NCBI GenBank assembly: GCA_018970255.1
Contig: JAGWWS010000004.1
Location: 32,860-96,859, forward strand
Origin: Verrucomicrobiota bacterium
GTDB lineage: Bacteria; Verrucomicrobiota; Verrucomicrobiia; Chthoniobacterales; Terrimicrobiaceae
DNA length: 64,000 bases
Direction: 5' to 3'
Shown: piece by piece, positions 53,235-61,386 of the stretch
Numbering within the stretch: position 1 is the stretch's first letter
Layout of the letters: each line of letters begins with the position of its first letter
Position numbers and translations under genes: made by a program
The notes under the pieces: generated by a model
What the model was told of the DNA's origin: nothing
The model's database searches: none
The model's input: only the letters and a program-made list of their open reading frames with translations

Positions 53235-53903
53235 TTAGGATTCCGCGATGCGGCCGTCCACGATGCGCACAAGCCGGTCGCCGCGGCGTGCGAGGTTTTC
53301 ATCGTGGGTGACGACCACGAGCGTGCGGCCGCCGGATTTCGCAAGGTCGAGGAGGAGCGAGATGATGGCTTCGCCGTTTTTCGAATCGAGGTTCCCGGTG
53401 GGTTCGTCCGCGAAAAGGATGGAGGGGTCGTTGATGAGCGAGCGGGCGATGGCGACGCGCTGTTGCTCGCCTCCGCTGAGTTCCGCAGGAAGGTGGTCCA
53501 TGCGGCCGCCAAGCCCGACCCGGGCGAGCAGTTCACTGGCGCGGGTGCGCGCATCGGCGCCCTGGATCATGGCGGGGAGGCAGACATTTTCGCGGGCGGT
53601 GAGTTCGGGCAGCAGGAAATAGGATTGGAAAACGAAGCCCATGCGCTCATTGCGCAGCCGGGCGAGGGCGTTGCCCGAGAGCCCGTAGAGCGAGAGGCCC
53701 TCGAATTCCACGGTTCCGGCCTCGGGCGTTTCCAAGCCCGCGAGCGTGTAGAGGAGCGTGGTTTTGCCCGCGCCGCTGGCTCCGGCGAGGAAAACGGTTT
53801 CGCCGGCCTGCACTTCCAGGTCGATGCCGCGGAGGACCTCGATGCCCGAGCCGCCGATGCGGAACGAGCGCTTGAGGCCGCGCGCGGCGAGGCGGGGCGT
53901 CAT
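53235..53903 (-). CDS. lolD: LolD/MacB-type ABC transporter ATP-binding protein
   Basis: About 222 residues from the ATG at 53903, which overlaps the gltA stop by 4 nt. Walker A is LAGASGAGKTTLL, the signature is LSGGEQQRVAIARSL, Walker B is ILFADEPTGNLD, and H-loop is VVTHDENLA. The D-E-P-T-G-N-L-D string with a preceding SYFLLPELTARENV marks the LolD/MacB/FtsE branch, which releases lipoproteins from or moves substrates out of the inner membrane with FtsX-like partners. No LolC/E permease gene is in the window, though the region upstream encodes gltA. The symbol is by family resemblance. Confidence 0.82.
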   Translation of the reverse strand: MTPRLAARGLKRSFRIGGSGIEVLRGIDLEVQAGETVFLAGASGAGKTTLLYTLAGLETPEAGTVEFEGLSLYGLSGNALARLRNERMGFVFQSYFLLPELTARENVCLPAMIQGADARTRASELLARVGLGGRMDHLPAELSGGEQQRVAIARSLINDPSILFADEPTGNLDSKNGEAIISLLLDLAKSGGRTLVVVTHDENLARRGDRLVRIVDGRIAES

Positions 53904-55027
53904 GGACGCTTCTCGACCGGCACGAATTTTTTCCCGACGGCCGGCCCTGTGTATTCGCTGAGCGGGCGGTAGAGGCGGTTGTCCGCCAGCTGCTCCATCA
54001 CATGGCCGGTCCAGCCGGCGGTGCGTGCGATGGCGAAAACGGGCGTGAAGAGGTCCGTGGGGATGCCGAGCGAGTAGTAAACGGTGGCGGAGTAGAAATC
54101 GACATTGGCATTGAGCCCCTTCCGCTCCTGCATGATGGCGGCGATGCGCTCGCTCATGCGGATCCACTTCGGCTCGCCCAGGCGCTCGCTGAGCACGACG
54201 GCCATCTCGCGGAGGTGCGGGGCGCGGGGGTCGAGGGTTTTGTAGACGCGGTGGCCGATGCCCATGATTTTCTTTTTCTGGGCGAGTTGGTCGTCGATCC
54301 AGGCGTCCACATTTTCCTCGGACCCGATGGCCTGCAGCATGTGGATGACGCCTTCGTTCGCGCCGCCGTGGAGCGGGCCCTTGAGGGTGCCGATGGCCGA
54401 GGTGATGGCCGAATACATGTCCGAGAGCGTGGCAATGGTGACGCGGGCCGAGAAGGTGGAGGCGTTCATGCCATGGTCGGCGTGGAGCACATAGGCGACA
54501 TCGAGCGTCTTGACCGCCTCTGGCGTGGGGTCGGCGCCGGTCATGAGGTAGAGGAAATGCGCGGCCTCGCCGAGGTCGGTGCGGATGGGCGGGAGTGGTT
54601 GGCCATGGCGCGCGCGGTGGAAATAGGCGGTGATGACGCCGATTTTCGCCGTGATGCCGACGGCGCGGCGGCGGTTCGCTTCGGGCGACTCGTCTTTCAG
54701 GTTTTCATCGTAGAGGCCGAGCATCGAAACCGCTGTGCGGATGACATCCATGGGGGAGGCCTTCGGCGGGGCATGGCGGAGGAAATCGACCACGGGGGCT
54801 GGGAGTTCGCGTGCGGCCCGCAACTCTTTGGTGAGGGAGTCGAGCTGGGTGCGGTTCGGGAGTTCGCCGTGCCAGAGCAGGTAAACGGTCTCCTCGAAAC
54901 CGGCGCGGCCGGCGATTTCGTTGATGTTGTATCCCGCGTAGATGAGGATGCCCTCCTGGCCGAGCACATCGCTGAGGTTGGTGGAGTTGGCGACGATTCC
55001 TTCGAGTCCTTTTGCTGTGAGTGGCAT
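53900..55027 (-). CDS. gltA: Citrate synthase
   Basis: About 375 residues from the ATG at 55027. Key residues lie in GPLHGGANEGVIHML, GIGHRVYKTLDPRAP and the early GYNINEIAGRAGFEETVYLLWHGELP, shown in the sequence as two adjacent parts. The length matches the short Gram-positive/archaeal-type synthases (370-380) and 2-methylcitrate synthases, which are hard to separate by sequence. It condenses oxaloacetate with acetyl-CoA, the entry step of the TCA cycle. It is the first protein gene of the downstream operon, 145 nt after the RNase P RNA end. Confidence 0.93.
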   Translation of the reverse strand: MPLTAKGLEGIVANSTNLSDVLGQEGILIYAGYNINEIAGRAGFEETVYLLWHGELPNRTQLDSLTKELRAARELPAPVVDFLRHAPPKASPMDVIRTAVSMLGLYDENLKDESPEANRRRAVGITAKIGVITAYFHRARHGQPLPPIRTDLGEAAHFLYLMTGADPTPEAVKTLDVAYVLHADHGMNASTFSARVTIATLSDMYSAITSAIGTLKGPLHGGANEGVIHMLQAIGSEENVDAWIDDQLAQKKKIMGIGHRVYKTLDPRAPHLREMAVVLSERLGEPKWIRMSERIAAIMQERKGLNANVDFYSATVYYSLGIPTDLFTPVFAIARTAGWTGHVMEQLADNRLYRPLSEYTGPAVGKKFVPVEKRP

Positions 55028-55131
55028 GGTGTTTTCTTTCGGTTTGCGGGGAAGGGTCTGGGAGTGTGAACGAACGCGCGGCGGATGGGAAGAGCGGCGA
55101 TTTTTTGGTGTTTTGCGGTCTGGGAAAATGG

Positions 55132-55166
55132 CCGGGGGCGCCCCGTTTTTTGCGGAACGCCCCCGG
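55132..55166 (-). terminator. Terminator-like hairpin after rnpB
   Basis: On the minus strand CCGGGGGCG pairs with CGCCCCCGG around a 17-nt loop (55132-55140 with 55158-55166). Just after it come CCA and four T residues. It lies between the RNase P RNA and gltA, 5 nt after the RNA's P1 helix. Confidence 0.55.
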
Positions 55167-55171
55167 TGGGT

Positions 55172-55592
55172 CGATGGCTGTAAGCCGGATTCTGTCCGGC
55201 GCGCGGCTTCCGCCGCGGCCTGGACGGCCATTTGTCTCGCCGGCGCCTTTCGGCGCCGCCGGCCCTTGCGGGCTGCGACCAATACCCGGGGACTCCCTGC
55301 GCTTGCGCGCCGGGGCGGGCAGGCGGCCCGTGGTCCCCTGTTCTGTCTTGCACCACACGGGGTTTTTCGTGCCCCCTCGCTTGCGCTCGGGGCGGTGGGC
55401 TCTTACCCCGCCATTTCAACCTTGCCGTCCGGCTTGCGCCGTCTTGGGCGGTGTGTTTTCTGCGACACTTTCCGTCGGCCGGGGCTTGGGCCCGCGGCCT
55501 CCCGCGTGTTCTACGCGGCGTGTTGCCATGCGGTGTCCGGACTTTCCTCCCCCGCGCGCCTTGCGGCGCATGGGGGCGGCCGTCCGCCATCG
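55172..55592 (-). ncRNA. rnpB: RNase P RNA component (M1 RNA)
   Basis: Both universally conserved ends are present on the minus strand. Near the 5' end is GGGGGAGGAAAGTCCGGAC (the P4 left strand region). Near the 3' end is GACAGAATCCGGCTTACAG (the P4 right strand region). The terminal helix P1 is formed by CGATGGC at the 5' end (55592-55586) and GCCATCG at the 3' end (55178-55172), a perfect 7-bp match that fixes the size at about 421 nt. High-GC hairpins in between fit the A-type or a close variant. It cleaves the 5' leader of tRNA precursors. Reading frames that cross this region are not genes. Confidence 0.93.
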
Positions 55593-55651
55593 GGGGAAAA
55601 GCTAAACCGGTCCGGGCGGCCGCGAAAGCGGGAATTCGCGGCCGTGTTTTT

Positions 55652-56338
55652 TCAAACGAGCTGGTGGGAATCGGGCTGCATGACGACCTCGCTAAGGACG
55701 AGGTGGGGCGGGGCGTCGATGGCTTGCAGGATGAGCGCCGCGGCAGTGGCGGCGGGGATCATTTTGTCGCGCTGGACGGCCATTTGGATGTTGTCCCAAA
55801 AGGGGGTGTCCACGCCGCCGAAGTGGAAGAGGCAGAAGCGGAGGCCGGAGCGCTGGTATTCCTGGGCGAGGCATTTGACGAGGCCGGTGACGGCGTATTT
55901 GCTCGCGACATAGGCGGCGGCGTTGCGCATGGGCGCCTTGCCGAGGATGCCGGGGATGGTGATGAAGAGGCCTTTTTTCGCGGCGGCCATCGCCTTGCAG
56001 GCGTCGCGCGCGAGGAGGAATGCGGCGCGGGTGTTGGTGTTCATCACCTGCGTGAATTCGGCGTCGGTGGTGTCGGCGGCGGGCTTGATGAGGCCGATGC
56101 CGGCGCAGTGGACGGTCACATCGACCTGGCCGAGGGCTGCGGTGGCGGATTCGACCACCTTCGCCGAGGCGCCCGGCGCAGTGAGGTCGATGGCGAGCGA
56201 GGGGGCTGATAGGCCGAGGGCGTCGAGTTTTTCCTGCGACCGGGCGGTGAGGAAGAGGCTGTCGCCGCGGGCGGAGAGGCTGCGGGCGAGTTCCGCGCCG
56301 ATGCCGCTGGAGGCTCCGGTGATGAGGATGTTGTTCAT
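55652..56338 (-). CDS. Short-chain dehydrogenase/reductase
   Basis: A 228-residue SDR. The cofactor loop is ILITGASSGIGAELARSL (T-G-x3-G-x-G), and the catalytic pair is in AAAYVASKYAVTGLVKCL (Tyr-x3-Lys) with a preceding TIPGILGKAPMR. An N-A-G-like segment reads HCAGIGL, with H replacing the Asn of N-A-G. The substrate cannot be told from the sequence; members include ketoreductases and sugar or steroid dehydrogenases. It is 13 nt from the EpsI-like gene upstream in the direction of transcription. Confidence 0.87.
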   Translation of the reverse strand: MNNILITGASSGIGAELARSLSARGDSLFLTARSQEKLDALGLSAPSLAIDLTAPGASAKVVESATAALGQVDVTVHCAGIGLIKPAADTTDAEFTQVMNTNTRAAFLLARDACKAMAAAKKGLFITIPGILGKAPMRNAAAYVASKYAVTGLVKCLAQEYQRSGLRFCLFHFGGVDTPFWDNIQMAVQRDKMIPAATAAALILQAIDAPPHLVLSEVVMQPDSHQLV

Positions 56339-56351
56339 TCGGGGGGCGGGG

Positions 56352-57068
56352 TCAGTTTTTGAAAACCGTATCGGGCATGATTTGCGGCGCGAGTTCGGCG
56401 ATGAATTTTTTGATGCCGGCGAGGGTTTCCGCGGTGTCCTTGCCGCCTGGGACGAAGCCGCGCAGGACGGGGGAACTGACGATCACGTAGGCCCAGCGGT
56501 GGTTGGTGTTGTGGAGGAGCATGTCGAGGTTCGTTTTCACAACGCGGGACAGGTGGTGCGGCGTGGTGGTGTCTTTCCCGACGAACCAATAGCAAAAGAG
56601 GTTCGTGAGTTCGCGCTGCTCGCCGTTCTGGAGCGTGACCGGTCGGGCGACGGTGAGCTTCATCACGCGGAGAGTGCGGCCGTTGCCGAGTTCGACGGGG
56701 ATCACTTCGCCGGATTTGACGATCCAGCCTTGGCCGGGGAGGCAGATTTCCGGGCGGTGGATGCTGCGTTTTTCCGCACCGGCGAGGACGATTTGGCAAT
56801 GGATGTCGTTGCCGAGGCCGTCCGAGTAGAGTTTTTTTGCGAAGCCGGTGTCCTCGGGGAGGATGGCTTTTTCGGATTCGGAAATGGGTTGCTCGGTGCC
56901 CCAAAGTTTTCCCACGGTGTTGGGGAGTTCCATTTTGATGCCGGGTTCGGATTTCGCGGTTTCCGGCGTGATCCAAAGGCAGGCCGCCGCGGTGGCCGCC
57001 GCGAGGCCGGCGAGGCCGGCGATGCGCCAGGCCGGCAGGCTTTGGACGGGTGCGGACGTCGTTTCCAC
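56352..57068 (-). CDS. EpsI-family protein (exosortase-associated)
   Basis: A 238-residue protein with an N-terminal membrane-spanning helix (AGLAGLAAATAAACLWI, about 16-32). The diagnostic core is RSIHRPEICLPGQGWIV (about 101-117), the R-P-E-x-C-L-P-G-x-G-W motif of EpsI (DUF3485). In exosortase systems EpsI stands next to the exosortase (Xrt) and is linked to exopolysaccharide production. No exosortase gene lies within the window, nor a clear PEP-CTERM protein, so this copy is separate. It connects this region in function to the polysaccharide locus at the other end of the window. Confidence 0.8.
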   Translation of the reverse strand: METTSAPVQSLPAWRIAGLAGLAAATAAACLWITPETAKSEPGIKMELPNTVGKLWGTEQPISESEKAILPEDTGFAKKLYSDGLGNDIHCQIVLAGAEKRSIHRPEICLPGQGWIVKSGEVIPVELGNGRTLRVMKLTVARPVTLQNGEQRELTNLFCYWFVGKDTTTPHHLSRVVKTNLDMLLHNTNHRWAYVIVSSPVLRGFVPGGKDTAETLAGIKKFIAELAPQIMPDTVFKN

Positions 57069-57122
57069 GGGCGTGAAGATACGGCGGGGCCGGGAAAAAA
57101 AAAGCGCAATCCCGCGGGGCGG

Positions 57123-57683
57123 CTATTGGCCGAGGAGCGCGGCCTTGAGGTCGTCCGAAACAGGGTCGGAGCCGAACCAGAGGCTAAGGAATGACTGCTG
57201 GAAATTCCGCCCCGGGATGGTGCCCTTCATCTTGCCTTGGTCGATGACGATGGTGTCGGTGCCGACGAGTTGCACGGTTTCGGCGCCGCCGGATTGGATC
57301 GGCCCGAGCATGGCAATGAACGCGTCGCGGTCCTTTTCATAGCCCGCGTAGGTGTGGGTGTTGCTCGCGGCGAATTGTTTTTGCCAAGCCTCGGTGACAT
57401 CGCCCTGGCCCACATCGCGGAGGAATGTGAAGGTGAATTGCAGCGGGCCGGTAGAGGCGTTGACGGCATCCGCGGACCGCAACGGTGCGGGCGAGTGGAG
57501 GGCGGCGACATAAATTTTGATCGGGACAAAAACGAGCGTGAATGTCCGCAGGCCGGCACCGTTGAGTTGCAGGGTTTTTCCGGCGACCTCGACATTGGGC
57601 GGGATTTTGACCCCTTGGATTTCCACTGCGGTGGCGGCGGTGGCGGCGAGCAAGGCCGCGGCAAGCATGGCCGGAAGTTTCAT
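57123..57683 (-). CDS. Exported chalcone-isomerase-like protein
   Basis: About 186 residues from the ATG at 57683, which overlaps the Bax-inhibitor gene stop by 4 nt. A signal peptide (LPAMLAAALLAATAATAV) precedes the domain. The family signature is LNGAGLRTFTLVFVPIKIYVAAL, seen in two adjacent parts, and LQFTFLRDV-like strand plus IPGRNFQQSFLSLWFGSDPVS, which match bacterial chalcone isomerase-like proteins. These are fatty-acid-binding-like folds of unknown role and not flavonoid enzymes. It probably lies in the periplasm. Confidence 0.82.
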   Translation of the reverse strand: MKLPAMLAAALLAATAATAVEIQGVKIPPNVEVAGKTLQLNGAGLRTFTLVFVPIKIYVAALHSPAPLRSADAVNASTGPLQFTFTFLRDVGQGDVTEAWQKQFAASNTHTYAGYEKDRDAFIAMLGPIQSGGAETVQLVGTDTIVIDQGKMKGTIPGRNFQQSFLSLWFGSDPVSDDLKAALLGQ

Positions 57684-58375
57684 CGGCGCGAGCCGAGGAA
57701 CAGCCTCAGCACATACCAAAACATCAATGCCACGGCGGCGAAGAGTTGGATCGCTGCGGCGAGGTCGGCGTCCTCCGGGTAATCGCGCAAAATCGAGGAG
57801 GTCGTGTAGAGGATCGAACCGCCCGCGAGCAGGACCATCGCAACGGAAAACCATGTGCCGGGGTCGAATTGGAAGATCGCCGCGCAAACGACCACGCCGA
57901 TGCCGAGGAGGCCGCCCCAGATGAGGAATGTCCGGAGAAATGAAAAATCGCGGCGGGTGAAAACCACCACGCCCGTGAGCAGGAAAAACCCGCCGAGCGT
58001 GGCTTGCGCCGCACTGGCAATCACGCCCGGGGCGGATTGGTTCGCGGCCGCGAGCAGGGGCACGGTGATCGCCGCTTGGAGGAAGACATAAACGGCGAGG
58101 CCGAGGTATTGCGCCCCCCGCGGGACCGATGGCTGTGCCAAGAATGTCGCGAGCCACGATAGCAGCATAAACCCGCCGAGCACGGCCAGCCAATGCACGC
58201 TGTTGAATGCGGCCAGGATCGTGTCGGCAAAACCGCTTTGGAAAAACCAAACCTCGATTCCGACGAACAGCAGGATGGCCAGTGCGAGGTGCGAGTAGGT
58301 TCGGACGAGGAAAGACCCGCGTGCATCTGCGGAGAGTTCCGCAACGGGTAGGCCGGTTTGCGTGGGCATCGGCAT
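57680..58375 (-). CDS. Bax inhibitor-1/YccA-family membrane protein
   Basis: A 231-residue protein with seven hydrophobic helices. The stretch VRTYSHLALAILLFVGIEV is the usual first helix, and the later FDPGTWFSVAMVLLAGGSILYTTS with SILRDYP matches the conserved end of the BI-1 family, including the Asp residues that control calcium-leak activity in relatives. Relatives act in membrane stability and stress. Its ATG is 25 nt after the CNB gene stop and it is coupled to the chalcone-isomerase-like gene. Confidence 0.88.
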   Translation of the reverse strand: MPMPTQTGLPVAELSADARGSFLVRTYSHLALAILLFVGIEVWFFQSGFADTILAAFNSVHWLAVLGGFMLLSWLATFLAQPSVPRGAQYLGLAVYVFLQAAITVPLLAAANQSAPGVIASAAQATLGGFFLLTGVVVFTRRDFSFLRTFLIWGGLLGIGVVVCAAIFQFDPGTWFSVAMVLLAGGSILYTTSSILRDYPEDADLAAAIQLFAAVALMFWYVLRLFLGSRR

Positions 58376-58400
58376 TTGGTTTTTCCGGGCGGCTGGTCGG

Positions 58401-58931
58401 TCAGTGGCGCGCCAGCGTCCAGAGCATCACGATCACGCAAAAAACCGCGATGGCCCCGGAAATGAAAACGATCGGGCTGGTGGGGCGGGTGGCATTCGTG
58501 GCGTAGCGGAGCATCACCTCGCGGATGCGCTTGCCGAGCGTCGAGGCAAAGCCAACCAGCAGCAGGTTGCCGGTCAGCAGGTGGTTTTGGATGAAGCGGT
58601 CGAGTTGCTCGCGGCTGATCACCCAATAGCGCGTGGGCTCGACGGCCACAACGGAACAAATGGCGCCGGAGGGGTCGAAGATATCCACTTCGCCGAACCA
58701 CTCGCCCTTGCCGATCCGGCCGAGTTCGATTTCGCGGTTGCCATCGCGGAACACGGCTTTCAGGCGGCCGGAGACATTGAAGAAGAGCTTCCCGTGAGAT
58801 TGCCCCTGCTCGATGACCTCGGTGCCGGGTTGGACATCCTGGAAGCTTCCTTGCGAGCAAAGGGCGTCGCGGTCTTGTTGGGAGAGGTTGGCGATGAAGC
58901 CGCTGGCCGGGAGGGAACCTGTTTCGGACAT
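58401..58931 (-). CDS. Cyclic nucleotide-binding-domain protein with C-terminal membrane helix
   Basis: About 176 residues from the ATG at 58931. The CNB (cNMP) barrel is visible as QGSFQDVQPGTEVIEQGQ, KLFFNVSGRLKAVF and IGKGEWFGEVDIFD, the last being the phosphate-binding cassette region, although it lacks the usual R-S/T-A-x. After residue about 150 a hydrophobic helix IVFISGAIAVFCVIVMLWTL anchors it to the membrane. There is no DNA-binding domain, so it is not a Crp-type regulator. It may sense a ligand at the membrane. It is 25 nt before the BI-1 gene. Confidence 0.82.
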   Translation of the reverse strand: MSETGSLPASGFIANLSQQDRDALCSQGSFQDVQPGTEVIEQGQSHGKLFFNVSGRLKAVFRDGNREIELGRIGKGEWFGEVDIFDPSGAICSVVAVEPTRYWVISREQLDRFIQNHLLTGNLLLVGFASTLGKRIREVMLRYATNATRPTSPIVFISGAIAVFCVIVMLWTLARH

Positions 58932-58966
58932 AACGCTTCTGGGTAAACCAAGAACGCGCCTTGCGG

Positions 58967-59575
58967 TCAAGGGGCGATTCCGTTCCCGCGTTCCGCCGGA
59001 CCCGGCACGAAAACCCACGCCATTCCTGCCGCCTTCGCCGCCTCGATTCCGGTCGGGCTGTCCTCGAAAACAATGCACGATGGTGCCTCCACGCCCATGA
59101 GCCGGGCCGCCAGCAGGAAGGGGTCGGGGTGGGGCTTGCCCAGTTTGTAATCCTCCGCGCAGACCACCGCGTCAAACCAACTGCGGATGCCCAAAACATC
59201 CAGCGTGCGTTCCACCAATTCCCGGTGCCCGCCGGAAGCCACAGCCAGCTTGGCGCACCCGCGCATCCGCCGCGCGACTTCCACCACTTCGCCGTAGGGC
59301 TGCACCTGCTCGACCATCGAGAGGTAATAGTCCTCCTTGCGCCGGACGGTTTGGGCGACATCGAGCGAGGTGCCGAATTTTTTGTTGAGGTCGGCCACGA
59401 TGTGAGCCGTCGGCCGCCCGCCCCATTGGTAAAAGAGCCCCTCGGGGTAGGTGCCGCCGAAATCCTGCATCGCCCGCGACCACGCGGTGAAATGCAGGGG
59501 CATATTGTCGGCCAGCGTTCCGTCGCAATCGAAGATGTAGCCGGCGAAGTCGCCGGACGGGATTTGGAGTTTCAA
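58967..59575 (-). CDS. HAD-superfamily phosphatase (beta-phosphoglucomutase-like)
   Basis: About 202 residues from the TTG at 59575 (LKLQIPSGDFAGYIFDCDG). An ATG at 59626 would overlap the tRNA gene and is rejected. Motif I is FDCDGTLADNMPLHF, motif II KLAVASGGH, motif III KLGKPHPDPFLLAA, motif IV VFEDSPTGIEAAKAAGM. The small cap domain and the D-x-D-G-T-L-x-D pattern fit phosphoglycolate phosphatase or beta-phosphoglucomutase types. The real substrate is not known. Confidence 0.87.
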   Translation of the reverse strand: MKLQIPSGDFAGYIFDCDGTLADNMPLHFTAWSRAMQDFGGTYPEGLFYQWGGRPTAHIVADLNKKFGTSLDVAQTVRRKEDYYLSMVEQVQPYGEVVEVARRMRGCAKLAVASGGHRELVERTLDVLGIRSWFDAVVCAEDYKLGKPHPDPFLLAARLMGVEAPSCIVFEDSPTGIEAAKAAGMAWVFVPGPAERGNGIAP

Positions 59576-59599
59576 AAAATGGCGCGTTGGGTGTTTTTC

Positions 59600-59672
59600 C
59601 GTCCCCAGGTGGAGTCGAACCACCATCTGAGCTTTAGGAGAGCCCTGCTCTATCCACTTGAGCTATGGGGAC
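59600..59672 (-). tRNA. tRNA-Arg(CCU)
   Basis: The minus-strand sequence starts GTCCCCA, has a D arm GCTC...GAGC, anticodon stem GGGCT/AGCTC with loop CTCCTAA (anticodon CCT), and T arm GGTGG-TTCGACT-CCACC, closing with TGGGGAC. All stems pair, allowing one G-T in the anticodon stem. It reads AGG. No CCA is encoded at the 3' end, so it is added after transcription. Confidence 0.95.
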
Positions 59673-59746
59673 ATTTTCGGAGCGGGCTTCGCCCTCTTCC
59701 GTGGCAGGGAATACCATCTCCGCCGGGGTATGTCACACGGCATTTC

Positions 59747-61303
59747 TCATTTGGGTTCCGCGACGCGGTAGACCTTGAAAAAGCGGTTGGCAAAAATCTG
59801 CCCCACCCCTTCGAACCCAGCTCCGGATTTCCAAAGCAACCGCGCGCGCGATTCGCCAGGCACTGGCTGGCCGAGAATTTGCGCACTGTTTGATTCCAGC
59901 CGCTCCGGTTCGTAGGCGACGACATACTTCACGCCCGGGCGGAGTCCGTCTCCACCGCCCATGTAGAATTCACACGATTCCACAATCCCCGGCAGGCTTT
60001 GGTGCGAAGTTCCCCCCACGCACGGCTGCCCGCTCCACCACACGATTGCCGGCGAAAACCACCACGGCGCCAACACCCCGCCCTGCGGCTCCCCCTTCAA
60101 AACCACCGCCGCCTCGCGAAGCGCCACCGCATCGGCCGCATTTTCCACCCGGGCGCGCAACGCCTCCCCCTCCGGAAACAACATCCGCTCCCACTCGCCC
60201 GCCACCGGCCAGAGCGATGCCAAAAAAACCGCCGCCCCCGCCCAGCGCCACCGCACCGCCCCGAGCACCCACGGCAGCGAAACCGCAAAAGCCACCGCCA
60301 AAAAATACCCCCACCGCGCATGCCACAGGCACAAGCCGGCAAGAACCAAAACCAGCACCGCAAAAAACACGCAAACCCCGCCCCGCTCCCTCCAAGCCCG
60401 CCAAATAAGCACCACCGGAGCCACCACCACCAACCAACCGCACCAGGAAAAAAGCCCGCCCAAGCCCGCGCTGCGCAGTTCGCCGATGTTCTGCGCCCAG
60501 CGTTCAAACGCCGGGTGGAACGGCGCCACCCGCCACCCGTCCACCAAAAAACCCACCAACAACATCCCCGCCAAAACACCATAATGGTAGGGCGGGGCCT
60601 CCGGACCCGCCGCCACCTTCCGCCCCAAAAACCACCGCCCCGCCCGAGCCACCAAAACCACCCCCAACAAAACCGCCGGCTCGAACAGCGAAACCCACAG
60701 CGCCAGCCCCCAAGCCGCCGCCGACACATAACCCCATGCCCTCCCGCGCCCCATCCACATCGAAGCCTCGGCCGCCAGCGCCACCGCGAAAAGGAGCGCC
60801 AGCAGCGATTGATGGTCCGGCCGCCCGAGCCCGAACCCATGCGCCAAAATCGGCGACACCGCCGCCATGAACCCCATCGCCCGCCTCCATGGCAAACGCA
60901 CCGCCGCCCCCCAAACCGCCAAAAACCCCACCGTCGCCGCCCCCAGCATCGGCGAAACCCACGCCCCCGCGAGTTCCAGGTGCCGTGCCGTGAAGGGCGC
61001 CATCGCCGCCGACATCCCCGCGATGAGCGCATCGAGCGGCATTGTCGTGTGCGGCACCGTCCCGTCCGGAAAATTCTCCCACCCGTGCCAGCGGATCGAC
61101 CGCAACCCCTCCTCCCCCACCATCCTCGCCCGCACCATCCTCGCGTAGCTGTCGCCATCGGCGAAATACACCTCCCCGCCGAAAAAAACCGCCTCCCGGT
61201 TCCAGCACGCCGCCGCCACCGACAAAGCCACCACCGCCAGCACCCACAAGCCCTCCCCGGCGAGTAGCGCCACGCGCCCCGGAACAAGGATTTTTCCCAA
61301 CAT
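59747..61303 (-). CDS. STT3-like membrane glycosyltransferase
   Basis: About 518 residues from the ATG at 61303; ATG 61345 is an alternative. It has about 11-12 hydrophobic helices followed by a C-terminal soluble part of about 130 residues. The segment ADGDSYARMVRARMV (first loop after the first helix) is like the D-x-D-x-Y-x2-R of STT3/AglB enzymes, and GRPDHQSLLALLFAV recalls their D-H-x2-L helix. The soluble end has APWWFSPAIVWWSGQPCVGG, reminiscent of the W-W-D-Y/W-G region of oligosaccharyltransferases. Such enzymes transfer lipid-linked glycans to proteins. The family call is tentative. It is divergent from gyrB, 140 nt apart. Confidence 0.65.
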   Translation of the reverse strand: MLGKILVPGRVALLAGEGLWVLAVVALSVAAACWNREAVFFGGEVYFADGDSYARMVRARMVGEEGLRSIRWHGWENFPDGTVPHTTMPLDALIAGMSAAMAPFTARHLELAGAWVSPMLGAATVGFLAVWGAAVRLPWRRAMGFMAAVSPILAHGFGLGRPDHQSLLALLFAVALAAEASMWMGRGRAWGYVSAAAWGLALWVSLFEPAVLLGVVLVARAGRWFLGRKVAAGPEAPPYHYGVLAGMLLVGFLVDGWRVAPFHPAFERWAQNIGELRSAGLGGLFSWCGWLVVVAPVVLIWRAWRERGGVCVFFAVLVLVLAGLCLWHARWGYFLAVAFAVSLPWVLGAVRWRWAGAAVFLASLWPVAGEWERMLFPEGEALRARVENAADAVALREAAVVLKGEPQGGVLAPWWFSPAIVWWSGQPCVGGTSHQSLPGIVESCEFYMGGGDGLRPGVKYVVAYEPERLESNSAQILGQPVPGESRARLLWKSGAGFEGVGQIFANRFFKVYRVAEPK

Positions 61304-61386
61304 ATTGTGGACTCCTTGAGCCCTCATCCCAACATCCTGTGCCATTGGCGAGAAAAAACATTGTCCCCCGCGCGCCCGTTCCCTAG

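Noticed and set aside
54942..55920. Overlapping open frames across the RNase P RNA region on the + strand
   Set aside because: The conserved RNase P RNA ends and the P1 helix explain this sequence. The frames come from GC-rich RNA structure.
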